Shown here one piece after another: positions 46,871-58,019 of a stretch of 64,000 nucleotides of DNA. The stretch is from Cephalotus follicularis (lineage: Eukaryota > Streptophyta > Magnoliopsida > Oxalidales > Cephalotaceae): assembly GCA_001972305.1 (NCBI GenBank), contig BDDD01000345.1:322466-386465 (forward strand), written 5' to 3'. The notes under the pieces were generated by a model. That model was not told where the DNA came from. It searched no databases and saw only the letters and a program-made list of their open reading frames with translations. A program made the position numbers and the translations under genes. Positions within the stretch are counted from its first letter, which is position 1. Every line of letters begins with the position of its first letter.

Positions 46871-47576
46871 AGTTTTATGTTAAATAAATTTCAAATTTTA
46901 CGTTAAAGAATTACAAGTTTTTAAATGGTTTTCAAACAAATTTTAAGAAACCACGTGGAGGTCTCCGAATAGAGGGCTTGTCATGTGATTGTCATTTCCG
47001 TATCGGTGGGATATTCAGGTCCTGTTGGGATAGGGGTGACATTGTTTGATTAGGGATTGCAAGGCTTTGGTTTAATTTAGAGAGAAATCTGGAGAGGTTT
47101 GATTAGGGATTTGAATTGGTTTGTTTGGGTTGAGACAAAACACGATGATGTTAAGTATTTGTATAAGGGCATTTTAAATTAGATTAATCTTTTCTGTTAG
47201 TCGACCATTTAATAAAAATAACAAAATTTCTAATATTTTCAATAATATGCCTAGTAACGATTAAACCATCTTGTACAAGTAAGATTAATAATATGATATA
47301 TGCATCTAACATGAAAAAGTGCACCATCTAAAATTAGATTGAGTTTACTCTATAATATGTTAATAACATTAGTATTATTAATAGCATTATTAAAACTTAT
47401 GCAAAAAATGTTATTATATATGTTATACTCGTGTGCAACTGATTATATTACCTAGTTATGTCGTTATCAGTTTGAGGGTGTTAAAACAGACGGAAAGAAA
47501 GAATTCATTTATGTACAAATTAGTTTTTATGTCGTTATACAAATAAAAGCTCCTCTTATATTACGAATATAAACAT
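46871..47576. other. AT-rich sequence, no feature recognised
   Basis: Between the copia LTR end and the hAT fragment. No coding frame or repeat that I can name. It may hold the decayed rest of the hAT element. Confidence 0.4.
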
Positions 47577-48878
47577 CTAAGGTAAGTACAAAACTAATAA
47601 TCTCTTTGTAGGATTGATTAACCGATGTTTTTCAATTTTCAATTTTCCATTACAATCCTGTATAAAAATCCTCGTAGATATCATTTGTGCTAGAGGATTA
47701 ACGTCGGTGGTAACCCAATCCCTAAGCATTGGGTAGTCAACAACATTAAATGGTAATTCCATGCATATAACTAAATTAACTAATTTTTACTTATGAATGT
47801 CATTATAAAATTTTAAATTATTGCTACTGGGACCAGCATCGATACCCACAAACTCAGATTGGACGCTGTGATTAATACCTTATTTTTGCATACAAGACAA
47901 TAAGTGCCTCTTATAGGTACCAGTGCCATGACCCTTTTGATAAGTGTAATGTTTGATGTTGCATACCTTGCAGCAGACTTTTTGCACGTCATTGACCTCA
48001 TGCATCTTCATGTATCCACATGATAGAGAAACCTTACGCTTACCGATCCCATCTGTCCGGATTGGATTCGGCTGAGGTGCTTCGAACACCGGGGGTGCCG
48101 CATCAGAATGTGTTTGTGTTTTCATTTTGTCATCATAGTCATCTTCATCTTGATCACCATCCCCGAAAACATCAAATTGTTCGTCGTCCGAATGCTGAGT
48201 TTCAGAGTCGTCCAAAGCTTGAAGGTATGGCATCGTAGATGGAATCTGGGAAGGCATATAAGAGTAATTTCCTTCCAAACGGAGCCAGAATGTTGTAGAG
48301 TTCATCTCTAGTTCAGTGTAACCCATGAGACAAATCGTCGTCATTGTTTCAGCATGACGTTGTTTTGCAGTACGTTGTAACTAAGCAAGTAAGCTGAAAA
48401 GTTGAGAGAGATTGAGTTGTAGAGAGTTGAAATGATTGAGAGAAATGTGAACGTGTTAATTTGAATGAAAGTTTAAAGTGGTAGTTATAGAGTTGTAATT
48501 AGGATTTAAGAAATTTTTAAAAAATAAAATAAAGCAATAACGACCTTTGCTACTGCTTGCAACAGTAGCACTTGTTGTTGCTGCTACGTTGGCAACGACT
48601 ACATTTGTAGCCGTTGCCAACCTTTCTTTTCTTTTTTTTATTTAAATTTTTTTAAAATAGTTGGGCCTAGGATTGGTGGGCCCCAAGGTCCCAGGTTCGA
48701 TGTCGATTTTGGGTCCATAACCGATCCGGTCCTTTACGAGCCTTTTATCCGAAGGACGGTGACCGGTCCGGGTTACAACCCGAACCTCTAATTTCCCTAA
48801 AAGTTCGGACTGAATTTGTATATATAGAGTCAGTGAGGTCCAGACCATAGCTTCGGATCGACCCTATACCCACCACTA
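47577..48878 (-). pseudogene. hAT transposon fragment: BED zinc finger and transposase start
   Basis: The frame 48344-47880 has an acidic N-terminal half, then a BED-type zinc finger: K-V-C-C-K-V-C-N, a spacer, and K-R-H-L-L-S-C. The frame 47762-47577 carries L-P-F-N-V-V-D-Y-P-M-L-R-D-W-V, the family's 'LPF..VE...FR' block. The rest of the transposase, including the catalytic core and dimerisation domain, is missing. The minus-strand 5' end has a candidate terminal repeat starting TAGTGGTGGGTATAGGGTC (48878 leftwards). Between it and the ORF are two inverted repeats (48550-48622). The other terminus was not found, so the element cannot move by itself. Confidence 0.7.
48550..48622. repeat. inverted repeats in hAT 5' region
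   Basis: GCTACTG, 7-base loop, CAGTAGC (48550-48570) is a perfect 7-bp stem. Just after it, GTTGGCAACG ... CGTTGCCAAC (48589-48622) forms a near-perfect longer inverted repeat. Confidence 0.75.
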
Positions 48879-50324
48879 ACAAACCAGACCCCAAGTTCCA
48901 AGAAAACAAAAGAAAAAACATTAAAATTAGTGACAAAAATAGACATAAAAGCTCCATTGAAAACCTAGCAGCGATGCAACCTCTCGGCTTTACTCCCCCT
49001 TTGTAACTTTATCAATTATCTTTTTAGTTTTTTAACTTTTTTTAACCTCCAAATGAGATACACATGAGAAGATTGGTTTATCCAATCAATGACCCACTAG
49101 TCAGACTGACAATCCAATGCGATCCAATATAGGTCAAACACTAAAGACGAGTATAAAGAGTTACGAGACCAAAAAGATGGTTCGGTTTTGGTTCGATCCG
49201 GTCTGGTCTTTAAAACTTTGACCAAAGCAGGATAAACCCAAAGTTTCCCAAAGAGGAACTTCTTTGGTAGTCGTAACTGAAGACCAAAGTCAATCTAACG
49301 ACCTCAAAAGCTTCGTAAACAAACAAAGATCAAACTTTTGTCCGTTCAATAGTTAAATAATAATGACAGAGACTATTTCTCGTATTATTATTATTTTTGC
49401 GGTTAAAAATTAGAGAACTTGGATTTAAAAAAAAAATCAAATTAAAAGAGCTCCAAATGCAGGAAATTACAGGTTCTTCTTCTCTCTTAATAGTATTCAA
49501 TTTTGGTTGGTCCTTATATTCCAAACTTTCAATCTTTCTCTCCTTTTTCACTTTTACGGTCGTTTTCTCATAGAAAACTTTTTGATTCAGTTCTTCGGTT
49601 TTGTTTTTCTAATGCTGGTTTGGCTTTTTGTGGGGTTGTATTGAAACTTGTGTTATTGTTTTGTTTTAGTTATATTTAATTTGTGCTTCTTTTATTTACT
49701 AAATGGAGCGTGATTTTTGTGTTTTTGCCTTTTTTTTGGGTGTTAATGCTGTGATTGATGATTCTTCAAAGAAATAGCCAAAACAGTTGTGTTGATAATT
49801 GTGTATCCGGGTTCTTGAACTTCTATTGTTTTTTAGTTACATTGTCTTTTTTATTTGGTTTATGATCTTTTGTCACTTACAAGTTTCTACCAATGTTTAA
49901 TAGTTTGGCTTATTATAATTTTGGTATATGTATATACGTTGATGTATTTGTACCTCTCAAATTTCTTTATTCTCCGGTGTTGTGTAAGATAGTGTAGGTT
50001 TCTTAATTCCATCTCAAAAATTGGATCTTTGATTGGTCTCTCTCTATAGATTGAGTAGATCGGATTGCTATCTGTCAAAGTGCATGCTTTGAAAGGAGTA
50101 ATTCTGGTTTCTGTTATAAAAATATTTTTTTTAATTCTACTTTTCAGTTTCCTTGATCTCCTTTGGATCCTATTTTCTTTTGATTGAGCCCAAACCATGT
50201 TTTCTTCATTAGACCTCATAAAAGAGTAATACTCTTTGTGGATTTGGCAAGTCATATATTTTAAGTTCCTGTCTTGGGCTTGAATTTGTTTCTGGGGTTT
50301 ATTCGTACTGCTTTCTTCCCTGCA
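48879..50324 (+). promoter_or_regulatory. upstream region and probable 5' leader of the EXO70 gene
   Basis: No transposon signature was recognised. From about 49480 the sequence becomes CT-rich ('cttcttctctctt', 'tttctctcctttttcac'), as is usual for plant 5' leaders, followed by T-rich sequence to 50280 that could be a leader intron. No clear TATA box or splice pair can be fixed by eye. Small frames here are not supported. Confidence 0.4.
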
Positions 50325-52253
50325 ATGGCTGAGTGTCAATCTATGTTGCCGACCTATGAAGGAGAGCAACATGTGTTTGCTGCAGCTAGGCATATCATGA
50401 AAGCCTTGGGGGCAACTAAGAACTTGAGTGAGGATTTGAGAAAAATTCTCAAGGATCTTGACTCCCACTTGTCAACAATGACCACAGTCACCGAAGGCAA
50501 GGGAGGGGGATTGATTGAGATTGAGCAGCGGCTCAAATATGCCGAGAGAAAGGTCTTGAGCTGGGAACTGAATCAATCGATGATATGGGACTCCGGACCC
50601 AGAGAAGCCTCCGAGTTTTTGGGAGCTGTCAACGAAGTCGAAACATTGACAAAAAGTTTAAGAGGCTCTTCTATGAATGCAAATAGGAAGCAGAAGGAAA
50701 TCTTTAACCGAGCTGAGAGTATCCTGCAGATGGCAATGTCAAGGCTTGAGGAAGAGCTAATCCACATTCTTGTTCAGCATAAGCAATACCTTGAGCCAGA
50801 ATGCATGTCGTTTCGTTCTTATGGAGAGGATGTTGTTTATGACGAGTCTTTTGTTTCACTTGATGATCAATCGGTTGAGGATGCATCCCATAGAAACAGC
50901 AGCGGCAATCATAGTGAGGTGTATATTGTAGATTTGGTCCATCCACATATAATTCCTGATGTCAATGCCATTGCAAATGCTATGTTTGCTTCAAATTATG
51001 GGCATGAATTTTGCCTGGCTTTCATTGGTGTCCGGAAAGATGCTTTAGATGAGTACTTGGTTGTTCTCGAAATGGAGAAACTCAGCATTGAGGATGTGAT
51101 GAAAATGGAGTGGATTAGCTTTAACAACGAGATCAGAAAATGGGTCCAAGCTGTAAAAATCATCATCAAGGTCTATCTTTCCAGTGAGAAAGAGTTCTGC
51201 GACAAGATCTTGGGTAACTTTAGTTCAGTTAATCTATATTGCTTTGTCGAGATATCAAAGGCTTCAATGTTGTGCCTCCTGAACTTTGGCGAAGCCATTT
51301 CAATGGGGCCGATAAGGCCTGAAAAGTTGTTTCGGTTGCTTGATATGTATGAGGTTCTGGCAGAACTTCTCCTAAATGTCAATGAATTATACTCTGGAGA
51401 GACTGGTTCTTTTATTAGGAATGAGTTCCAAAAGCTTTTATGGAGACTGGGTGATACTGCAAAGGCAACATTTCTGGAATTTCAGAATGCGATTGCGTCT
51501 AATGAATCCCTATGCCCTTTTCCTAAAGGTGGAATTCATCATCTAACTAGGTATGTCATGAATTACGTCAAGACCCTCACTGAGTATGTTGATACCCTTA
51601 ATGTGCTTCTGAAGGACCTTGATGCTGCAGATGATTCAAATCTAGTTATTGAGCCAGAGAATGGGCAGAATATTCCTTCTATTTTTTGTCCAATGGCCTG
51701 CCACCTTCGCTCAATCACATGTACTTTAGAATCCAACCTCAAAAAGAAAGGGAAACTATACAAGGATTATTCCTTACAGCACATATTTATGATGAACAAC
51801 GTCCATTACATGGTTCAAAAGGTTAAGGGCTCCAAACTCAGGCTTTTCTTTGGAGATGAGTGGATTCGAAAGCATATTGGGAAATATCAGCAGCATGCAA
51901 CAAGCTATGAGAGAGCCACCTGGAGTTCAGTCCTCTCTTTGCTCAGGGACGATGGAAACTCAAGTCCTATTTCGAAAGCAACCGTTAAGGAAAGGTGCAG
52001 GGGATTTAGTACTGCTTTTGAGGAGGTATACAAAATCCAGACACAGTGGTCCATCCCGGATCTTCATCTTCGAGAAGATTTACGAATTGCCAATTCGCTT
52101 AAAGTAATTCATGCATATCGAACTTTTATTGGGAGAATCTCTGCTCATATCAGTGACAAATACATTAAGTATTCTGTGGCTGACCTGGAGAACTTCCTCC
52201 TGGATTTTTTTGAAGGATCGCCAAAGTCACTGCGCAATTCATGCAGGAGGTGA
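50325..52253 (+). CDS. EXO70: EXO70 exocyst subunit (EXO70E-like)
   Basis: A 642-residue protein in one exon, intact from ATG 50325 to TGA 52251. The start was chosen because the M-A-E-C-Q-S-M-L-P opening is the first ATG in frame; upstream in-frame codons lack an ATG. EXO70 is a subunit of the exocyst, which tethers secretory vesicles to the plasma membrane by binding phosphoinositides and other subunits. The N-terminal part (about 1-150) is helical with a heptad-like stretch. The Exo70 domain runs from about residue 205 to the end, with K-M-E-W-I-S-F-N-N-E-I-R-K-W, later F-E-E-V-Y-K-I-Q-T-Q-W, then D-L-H-L-R-E-D-L-R-I and the C-terminal K-Y-S-V-A-D-L-E-N-F-L-L-D-F-F-E-G-S. Length fits the family. 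Single-exon structure is usual for most plant EXO70 groups. Assignment to subgroup E rests on the N-terminus and is tentative. Confidence 0.93.
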   Translation: MAECQSMLPTYEGEQHVFAAARHIMKALGATKNLSEDLRKILKDLDSHLSTMTTVTEGKGGGLIEIEQRLKYAERKVLSWELNQSMIWDSGPREASEFLGAVNEVETLTKSLRGSSMNANRKQKEIFNRAESILQMAMSRLEEELIHILVQHKQYLEPECMSFRSYGEDVVYDESFVSLDDQSVEDASHRNSSGNHSEVYIVDLVHPHIIPDVNAIANAMFASNYGHEFCLAFIGVRKDALDEYLVVLEMEKLSIEDVMKMEWISFNNEIRKWVQAVKIIIKVYLSSEKEFCDKILGNFSSVNLYCFVEISKASMLCLLNFGEAISMGPIRPEKLFRLLDMYEVLAELLLNVNELYSGETGSFIRNEFQKLLWRLGDTAKATFLEFQNAIASNESLCPFPKGGIHHLTRYVMNYVKTLTEYVDTLNVLLKDLDAADDSNLVIEPENGQNIPSIFCPMACHLRSITCTLESNLKKKGKLYKDYSLQHIFMMNNVHYMVQKVKGSKLRLFFGDEWIRKHIGKYQQHATSYERATWSSVLSLLRDDGNSSPISKATVKERCRGFSTAFEEVYKIQTQWSIPDLHLREDLRIANSLKVIHAYRTFIGRISAHISDKYIKYSVADLENFLLDFFEGSPKSLRNSCRR

Positions 52254-54304
52254 AGCTATAACGGTCACTTTCAGCATTCCTTTTACCTTTGTTCTTTAGC
52301 TTTCATCCTTTTCCATGATTATCTTATGATTGTTATAGATGTAAATGTGAATGTAATTATCATACTCCTGCTTTCTAAATCTCAAGCCAAATGTGCTATA
52401 ATTTTGTATCATAAGCAACCGAATTCCCCTGTAATTCCACAAATTGGGATTATAAGCAATTCACACTGCCCGTCTTTCCCTTGGCTTGAATATCACATGA
52501 TTCTCCTTTTATTGCTTTTTCATGTCTCTAAGTCGTCATGCTTGGGCACAGATGCGATTATCTGCATTGGAAAATGATGCTCTTCTTGATATTGTTTGCG
52601 TATCTTTGATAGTATTAGGAATACAGAACTTTGATTATTAATGACTGCTGATTATCAAATACGCTTTTTAGGTACGTATACGAAAATGTATGCATTTTTA
52701 CTTGAGATCTGTCAAAAAAATGTGGAGGCCAGAAATAGGTCAGCTACTCCTTTTATCATAGTTTAAATTGACTAAAATGCAAGCAGTAGATCCAAAATGT
52801 GTTGGCATTCATGTTTACCATTTGTAAGTTGGTTGGCATTCATTCATCCACCAGTTTGTTGCCTTTTCGTTTAATCAAAACCTGTCCTTTGGTTGTTTGA
52901 TAAAAAGATTAAAAGATTGTGTGATTGTGATGGGGTGTTTAATGTAAACAAAAGCAGTTGTACTTGAAAGCCCATGTGTTTCCATGGCTGAACCTTTAAA
53001 GACATTGACAAATTCAACTTGTGGGGGTGCATTTATATAAGTAGAAACACAATGCACTTGCTATAATCCAAGTCAGACTTTTGATTTATATGTTTTGAAG
53101 TTTAATATTTATATTTGATATTCTATCACTATCAAATATATATTTCAATTTTTGAGTCAAATCGAATATCTATCGATATTGTATTGAATTATTAGTATCT
53201 CATAAAATTACGTAACGGTTGAAAGTTTTAAACAATTTTATAAATTTAAAAGTTAATTTACATGATATTCATAGATAAAATATCAATAATCTTCATAAAT
53301 CATTTATACAAAATTTTAAGTTAATCAAATATCTATAGATATTATATTGAATATGTTAATCTTTCATAGTTTATGATTATATTATAATACGATTAATTTT
53401 TTATATAAAGATAAAATAATTAAAGATATTTAATTGATTTAAAAATTTATATGTATGATATAGATAAATAGTGACATAGATAATTCACAATGTAAATAAT
53501 ATAAATATATATAGAGATAGATATCAAGTCATTTTCTTCTTTATGATGTTTTGAATGATATATATAGTGATGCCGCGTTATTTCTACAAGGCTGGGGTCA
53601 GTCTGCAGGTCTGTAGTTTCCCATATACATAGTACATGAGGGCCACCAGTATTGAATCTGGTCCTTAATATAGAACAAATTTTAAATACAAAACATGTCA
53701 GTTTACTTTGATATGCCCTCCATTCTTGTAATAGTAGATCAGTAGTCCCAGTAATGATCAAGCAAGTTGATGTCAACCTGTTTTTTCATGGTACATGTTA
53801 ACCCAAATGTGGGGATTAATGACTCACCATGGACACAACACATCACCTAACCTTTGAATTCTAGGTGTACAAGATAAAAATAACCTTTGGGTTTGTCTTT
53901 CACTGCCGTTTCCTATAGTTTGGTGTTGATTCCACAAACTTGGAATCGATTTTGTCTCTCACTTATAATGGGGCATGATATTCAAACACATTAAGAGTTA
54001 TTGTTACAAGGTAGCAAATCATTCAAAGGATCTGATTACTGAATTACTTGTAAAGAGTGACATAAAGAAGATTAAATACATTAAGTGAGCAGCCACCATT
54101 TTAAAGGTTTTCAATACTTTGTTTTCAGATATTTGTTTGCTAACATTAACTAATTTCAACAGATTGACCTTAAACCTCCATGTGCCTTCACCTGCAACTG
54201 GATATGGTATTGCATCACTTACCGAATATGGTTATTTTAAAAAGGACAACACCAATGACTACCATGTAAAACCCTTTGTCAAAACTAGCATATAACTCTG
54301 AAAA
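52254..54304. other. EXO70 3' flank and AT-rich intergenic region
   Basis: 52254-52700 probably contains the 3' UTR, but no clear poly(A) signal was fixed. 53090-53560 is extremely AT-rich with recurring 'tcaaatatct' and 'atagatat' words, possibly a decayed MITE. No coding signal. Confidence 0.4.
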
Positions 54305-54680
54305 TGATGAGGCAGCAGTTACAAAAAAAAAATTAAAGTTACTGTTCATATAACACTATTAAGGTGTTATTGTAACGGTGAGATTATTAAGAGTTTTTAT
54401 GCTTTTTTAATTATTTATTTTATGTTTAAGACTATTATTAGGACTTCTATTTTAAATAAGAATTATTTTCTTATTAGGATTCCTATTTTGAATAGAATTT
54501 ATTTCCTCTATATATAAGAGGTTATTAGGATTGTTTCTTTGGAGAGTCTTGATATTTTCAGAATTAATAAATAGAAAGAATTCTTTTTTTCCCCTGGCTT
54601 AAATTACCAGAAGACAACTCAATTAGTGTTGTGTTTATCCCTCTCTTTTGATCTCTGTATATTTCTGCTACGTTAATATA
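54305..54680 (+). repeat. 5' LTR of chromovirus
   Basis: It starts TGATGAGGCAGCAG and has TATA box CTATATATAAG at 54510. It aligns throughout with 59332-59850 apart from the MITE. The exact end (near CTACGTTA) is not certain. Confidence 0.72.
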
Positions 54681-54769
54681 GACGAAGATCGATCTCAATT
54701 TGCTATGGCAGCAAGAAGATAGAGGATTCCTAGGCTAAACCAAACCTAAGCAATATTAGAGTTAGAAGA

Positions 54770-55878
54770 GTATGGCATAATTGATGCAAGAAGTACAAAC
54801 CTTGAGTATAGGTCGTGCAGAAGCTCAACATGAAGCAATTGATGGTGACCGTGATCCCTTGAACCTACCTGAAGGAGGCTTTGAGGAAGCAAACGACATA
54901 TTTGAAGAAGAAGTTAATCCGTTCAATAATCCTGTGAATCATGATTAGCCCGAGCGCAGTAGATTAGAAGAACAGTTGGTAAGAGCACATGATTTTAATT
55001 CTGGAATTTGAATTGAAGTCCCTGATTTCCATGGCAAGATGCATGCTGATGATTTTTTAGATTAGGAATCAAACTTAGAGAATTATTTTGAACGGAAGCC
55101 TATGCCTGATGATAGAAAAGTATTATTTGTGAAGTTGAAATTGAAGGGAACAACACTTCAATGGTGGAAAAAGTTAGAGGAGCATTGGGTTAAGCAATAA
55201 GTAGAGATTCGTACTTGGGAAGCAATGAAAACGAAGCTAAGAAAGCAATTTCTTCCAGCTGATTATATGATGAACTTGTATGAGCGATTTCATGGACTAC
55301 AACAAAGAGAATTAAGTGTGGAAGAGTACACCAATGAGTTTTATAATTTGTCCATAAGGGTTGGAATTAATGCGACGGATGAGCAACTTATTGCACTGTA
55401 TTTATCTTGTTTGAGGCTTGCTATTCATGATGAGATTGGTATCCATCGTCTTTCCAATCTTGAGGATGCACATCAACATGCCCTTAAAGCTGAACGGGTT
55501 GCTCGCTATGGTCCTAGGCATTTTTCATCACCTGCAACATTTGGTTCCAGGTCTGCGAGTGCTTTCCAAAGGACAAGTGTGGTCAAATGGCGGCAAAAAA
55601 AAAAAAAGGAAGATGGTGGTACAAGCAAGTCGGCTTCTAAGGTTGTTAGGGGACCTAATAGGAGTGAAAAGGGTAAAGAATTGAATTGTTTTGGTGCAGC
55701 AAACAGGGTTGGCAACAGCTCTGCGCAATCTACTATTCGTTGTTTTACTTGTCACGAGCTTGGGCATATTTCCTACACATGTCCACAATGTAGAGTCAAT
55801 TTAGTAGAAATTAATGACGACGAAGAAGAAGTGGTGAAACTTGTTTATGATGAATATAATGATGAAGAAGAGCAATAA
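54770..55878 (+). pseudogene. gag with CCHC knuckle (chromovirus)
   Basis: The first part (54770-55200) has at least four stops. The open part 55225-55878 (217 codons) carries L-R-K-Q-F-L-P-A-D-Y, then L-S-V-E-E-Y-T-N-E-F, both in the standard retrotransposon gag domain, and a zinc knuckle C-F-T-C-H-E-L-G-H-I-S-Y-T-C. An A11 run at 55596 lies in this frame and is a likely frameshift spot. The acidic tail D-D-E-E-E leads into the protease. Gag builds the particle and binds RNA. Confidence 0.8.
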
Positions 55879-55914
55879 ATTGACTTGTTACCTGTGTAAG
55901 GTGAATGTTTTGTT

Positions 55915-56310
55915 GTGAGACGTGTTATGACAACTCCTAAAATGGAAGATAAAGAAGATTGGAGGAGACATAATATTTTTCACACTATAATAAATTGCAA
56001 TGGAAATGTGTGTGATGTTATTATAGATAATGGTATTTGTGAAAATATGGTGGCCAAGGAAGTTGTGGATAAATTGAAGTTAGCAATTGGGAAGCATCCT
56101 CATCCTTATAAGGTTTCTTGGTTCCAAAAAAGGAATGAAATTTCCGTTAATTCTCGTTGCTTGGTTCAATTTAACATGAGTAATGCTTATACAGATGAAG
56201 TATGGTGTGATGTGATACCCATGGATGCTTGCCATATATTATTGGGGAGGCCTTACTTGTTTCATCGAGATATGATTCACCATACCACCTCCAACACATA
56301 CTTTTTATAA
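55915..56310 (+). pseudogene. aspartic protease (chromovirus), active site changed
   Basis: The frame has the protease fold landmarks: V-C-D-V-I-I-D-N-G-I-C-E-N, H-P-H-P-Y-K-V-S-W, and C-H-I-L-L-G-R-P-Y. The active site reads D-N-G rather than D-S-G or D-T-G, so catalysis is probably lost. It is separated from gag by a TAA-containing gap at 55876-55910 and from RT by a frame break near 56310. Confidence 0.78.
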
Positions 56311-56412
56311 CGATAATAGAAAGTTGACGTTGCAACCTTTAAAGGAAGAGCCAACTAGCAGCAAAACAGTTGGCAAGTCAAATTCTTTTTAACAACTCGT
56401 CAATTTGATAAG

Positions 56413-57117
56413 TTGAGTAATGAGACAGGAGTAGTGCATGCGCTATTTGGGAGGATTGTAAGAAGTAAAGAAGAGGTAGATTCATCATATCCGTCAGAGA
56501 TCCAAGAATTGTTGGATGATTTTGCTGAAATTGTCCCTGAAGAGTTATCGCAGGGGTTGCCACCTATGAGAGAAATCCAACATGCTATAGACTTGATACC
56601 TGGGGCAGCTTTACCTAACCAAGCTGCATATAGAATGCCACCAGCACAACGTGGTGAGATGCAGCGTCAAGTGGAAAGCTTGATTGAGAAGGGGTTAGTG
56701 CGGAAAAGCAAAAGTCCTAGTGTCGTGCCAACTTTGCTTACCCCGAAAAAAGATGGATCATGGAGGATGTGTGTGGACAACCGTGTCCTATTCCAAGACT
56801 AGATGAGATGTTGGACTTACTTATGGGTTCCTACTATATTTTCTAAGATTGATTTAAGAAGCGGTTATCATCAAATTTGGCTTAGAAGAGGAGATGAATG
56901 GAAGACGACATTTAAAACCTTGGATGGATTGCTTGAATGGCTTGTGATGTTGTTTGGTCTTTCTAATGCACCAAATACATTTATGCAGGTGATGACGGAG
57001 CTACTGCGATCTTTCCTTGACTCTTTTGTTGTTGTTTTTTTTGATAACTTTCTTATTTTTTGCAAGGATAAGGAAGAACATTTAAAACATATTAGACAAG
57101 TAATGGAGGTTCTTTAA
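56413..57117 (+). pseudogene. reverse transcriptase (chromovirus)
   Basis: Frames 56413-56802 and 56803-57117 give the L-P-P-M-R-E-I-Q-H-A-I-D block, V-P-T-L-L-T-P-K-K-D-G-S-W-R-M-C-V-D, then [19 protein letters not shown], and the catalytic box as V-F-F-D-N, where the usual D-D pair reads D-N. A stop and missing residues at 56790-56815 remove part of the fingers. It is inactive by both changes. Confidence 0.8.
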
Positions 57118-57160
57118 AGAGAAAAGCTCTGCGTTTACTTGAAGAAGTGCTCATTTCTTA

Positions 57161-57929
57161 GTGACAATGTGGTTTAGTGACAATGTGGTGTATTTCGGTT
57201 TTATTGTCTCCGTTGGAGGCTTGAAACCTCATCCAGAAAAGATAAAAGCCATTGTTGAATGGCCTACACTTATATCCGTGGGTGATGTTCGGAGCTTCCA
57301 TGGATTGGCATCATTTTATAGAAGATTTATTCGCAATTTTAGTGCTATAACGAGCCCCATTATAGAATGTTTGAAAAGAGGAATGTCTAAGTGGTCAACT
57401 AAAGTGGAACATGCCTTAAATTTAATCAAAACAGCCATGACTCAAGCACCAATTCTAATGTTGCTAGATTTTAATAAACTCTTTGTAGTGGAGTGTGATG
57501 CATCCCATACTGGGATAGGAGCTATTCTAAGCCAAGAAGGCATACCTATGGCATTTTTCAGTGAGAAATTGTCAGATGCAAAGCGACGATATTCCACTTA
57601 TGATCTGGAGTTTTAAGTTGTGGTTCGAGCTCTTGATCATTGGCAGCATTATCTATTCTATAGGGATTTCATGATATATTCTGACCATGAAGCGATTCGG
57701 TATCTTAATTCACAAAAGAAACTCAAGGCACAACATGTTAAATGGAGTTTTATTTTTGCAGCAATTTTCTTTTACGTTGAAGCATAAATCTGGAGTTTCT
57801 AATAGAGTTGCCAACGCACTTAGTAGGAGAGTTATGGTGTTGACAACTTTGCAAGCACAACTTGTGGGATTTGATGAGTTGAAAAATCAGTATGCTACTG
57901 ATCCTTATTTTAGCAAAGCGATGAAATAA
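57161..57929 (+). pseudogene. RT thumb and RNase H (chromovirus)
   Basis: F-G-F-I-V-S-V-G-G-L then R-S-F-H-G-L-A-S-F-Y-R-R-F-I mark the RT thumb. D-A-S-H-T-G-I-G-A-I-L-S-Q-E opens RNase H. A stop at 57614 splits it; 57687-57929 carries the K-H-K-S-G-V-S-N-R-V-A-N-A-L-S-R-R end. A 19-bp direct duplication around 57163-57182 (tagtgacaatgtggt) may cause the frame break at its start. Confidence 0.78.
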
Positions 57930-58019
57930 TTGCAAGGCTCATCTTCATGTTCATCTGTTCCTTTCATGGTTTATGACGGTTACTTATTTCATGGTACTCA
58001 ATTGTGCATACCTGATGGG

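Noticed and set aside
49887..50468. 193-codon minus-strand frame overlapping EXO70 start
   Set aside because: Antisense to the EXO70 leader and coding start; composition is not protein-like and no family is recognised.
53090..53560. AT-rich repeat-like stretch, possibly a MITE
   Set aside because: Repeated 'atagatat' words are visible, but no defined ends or duplication could be fixed.
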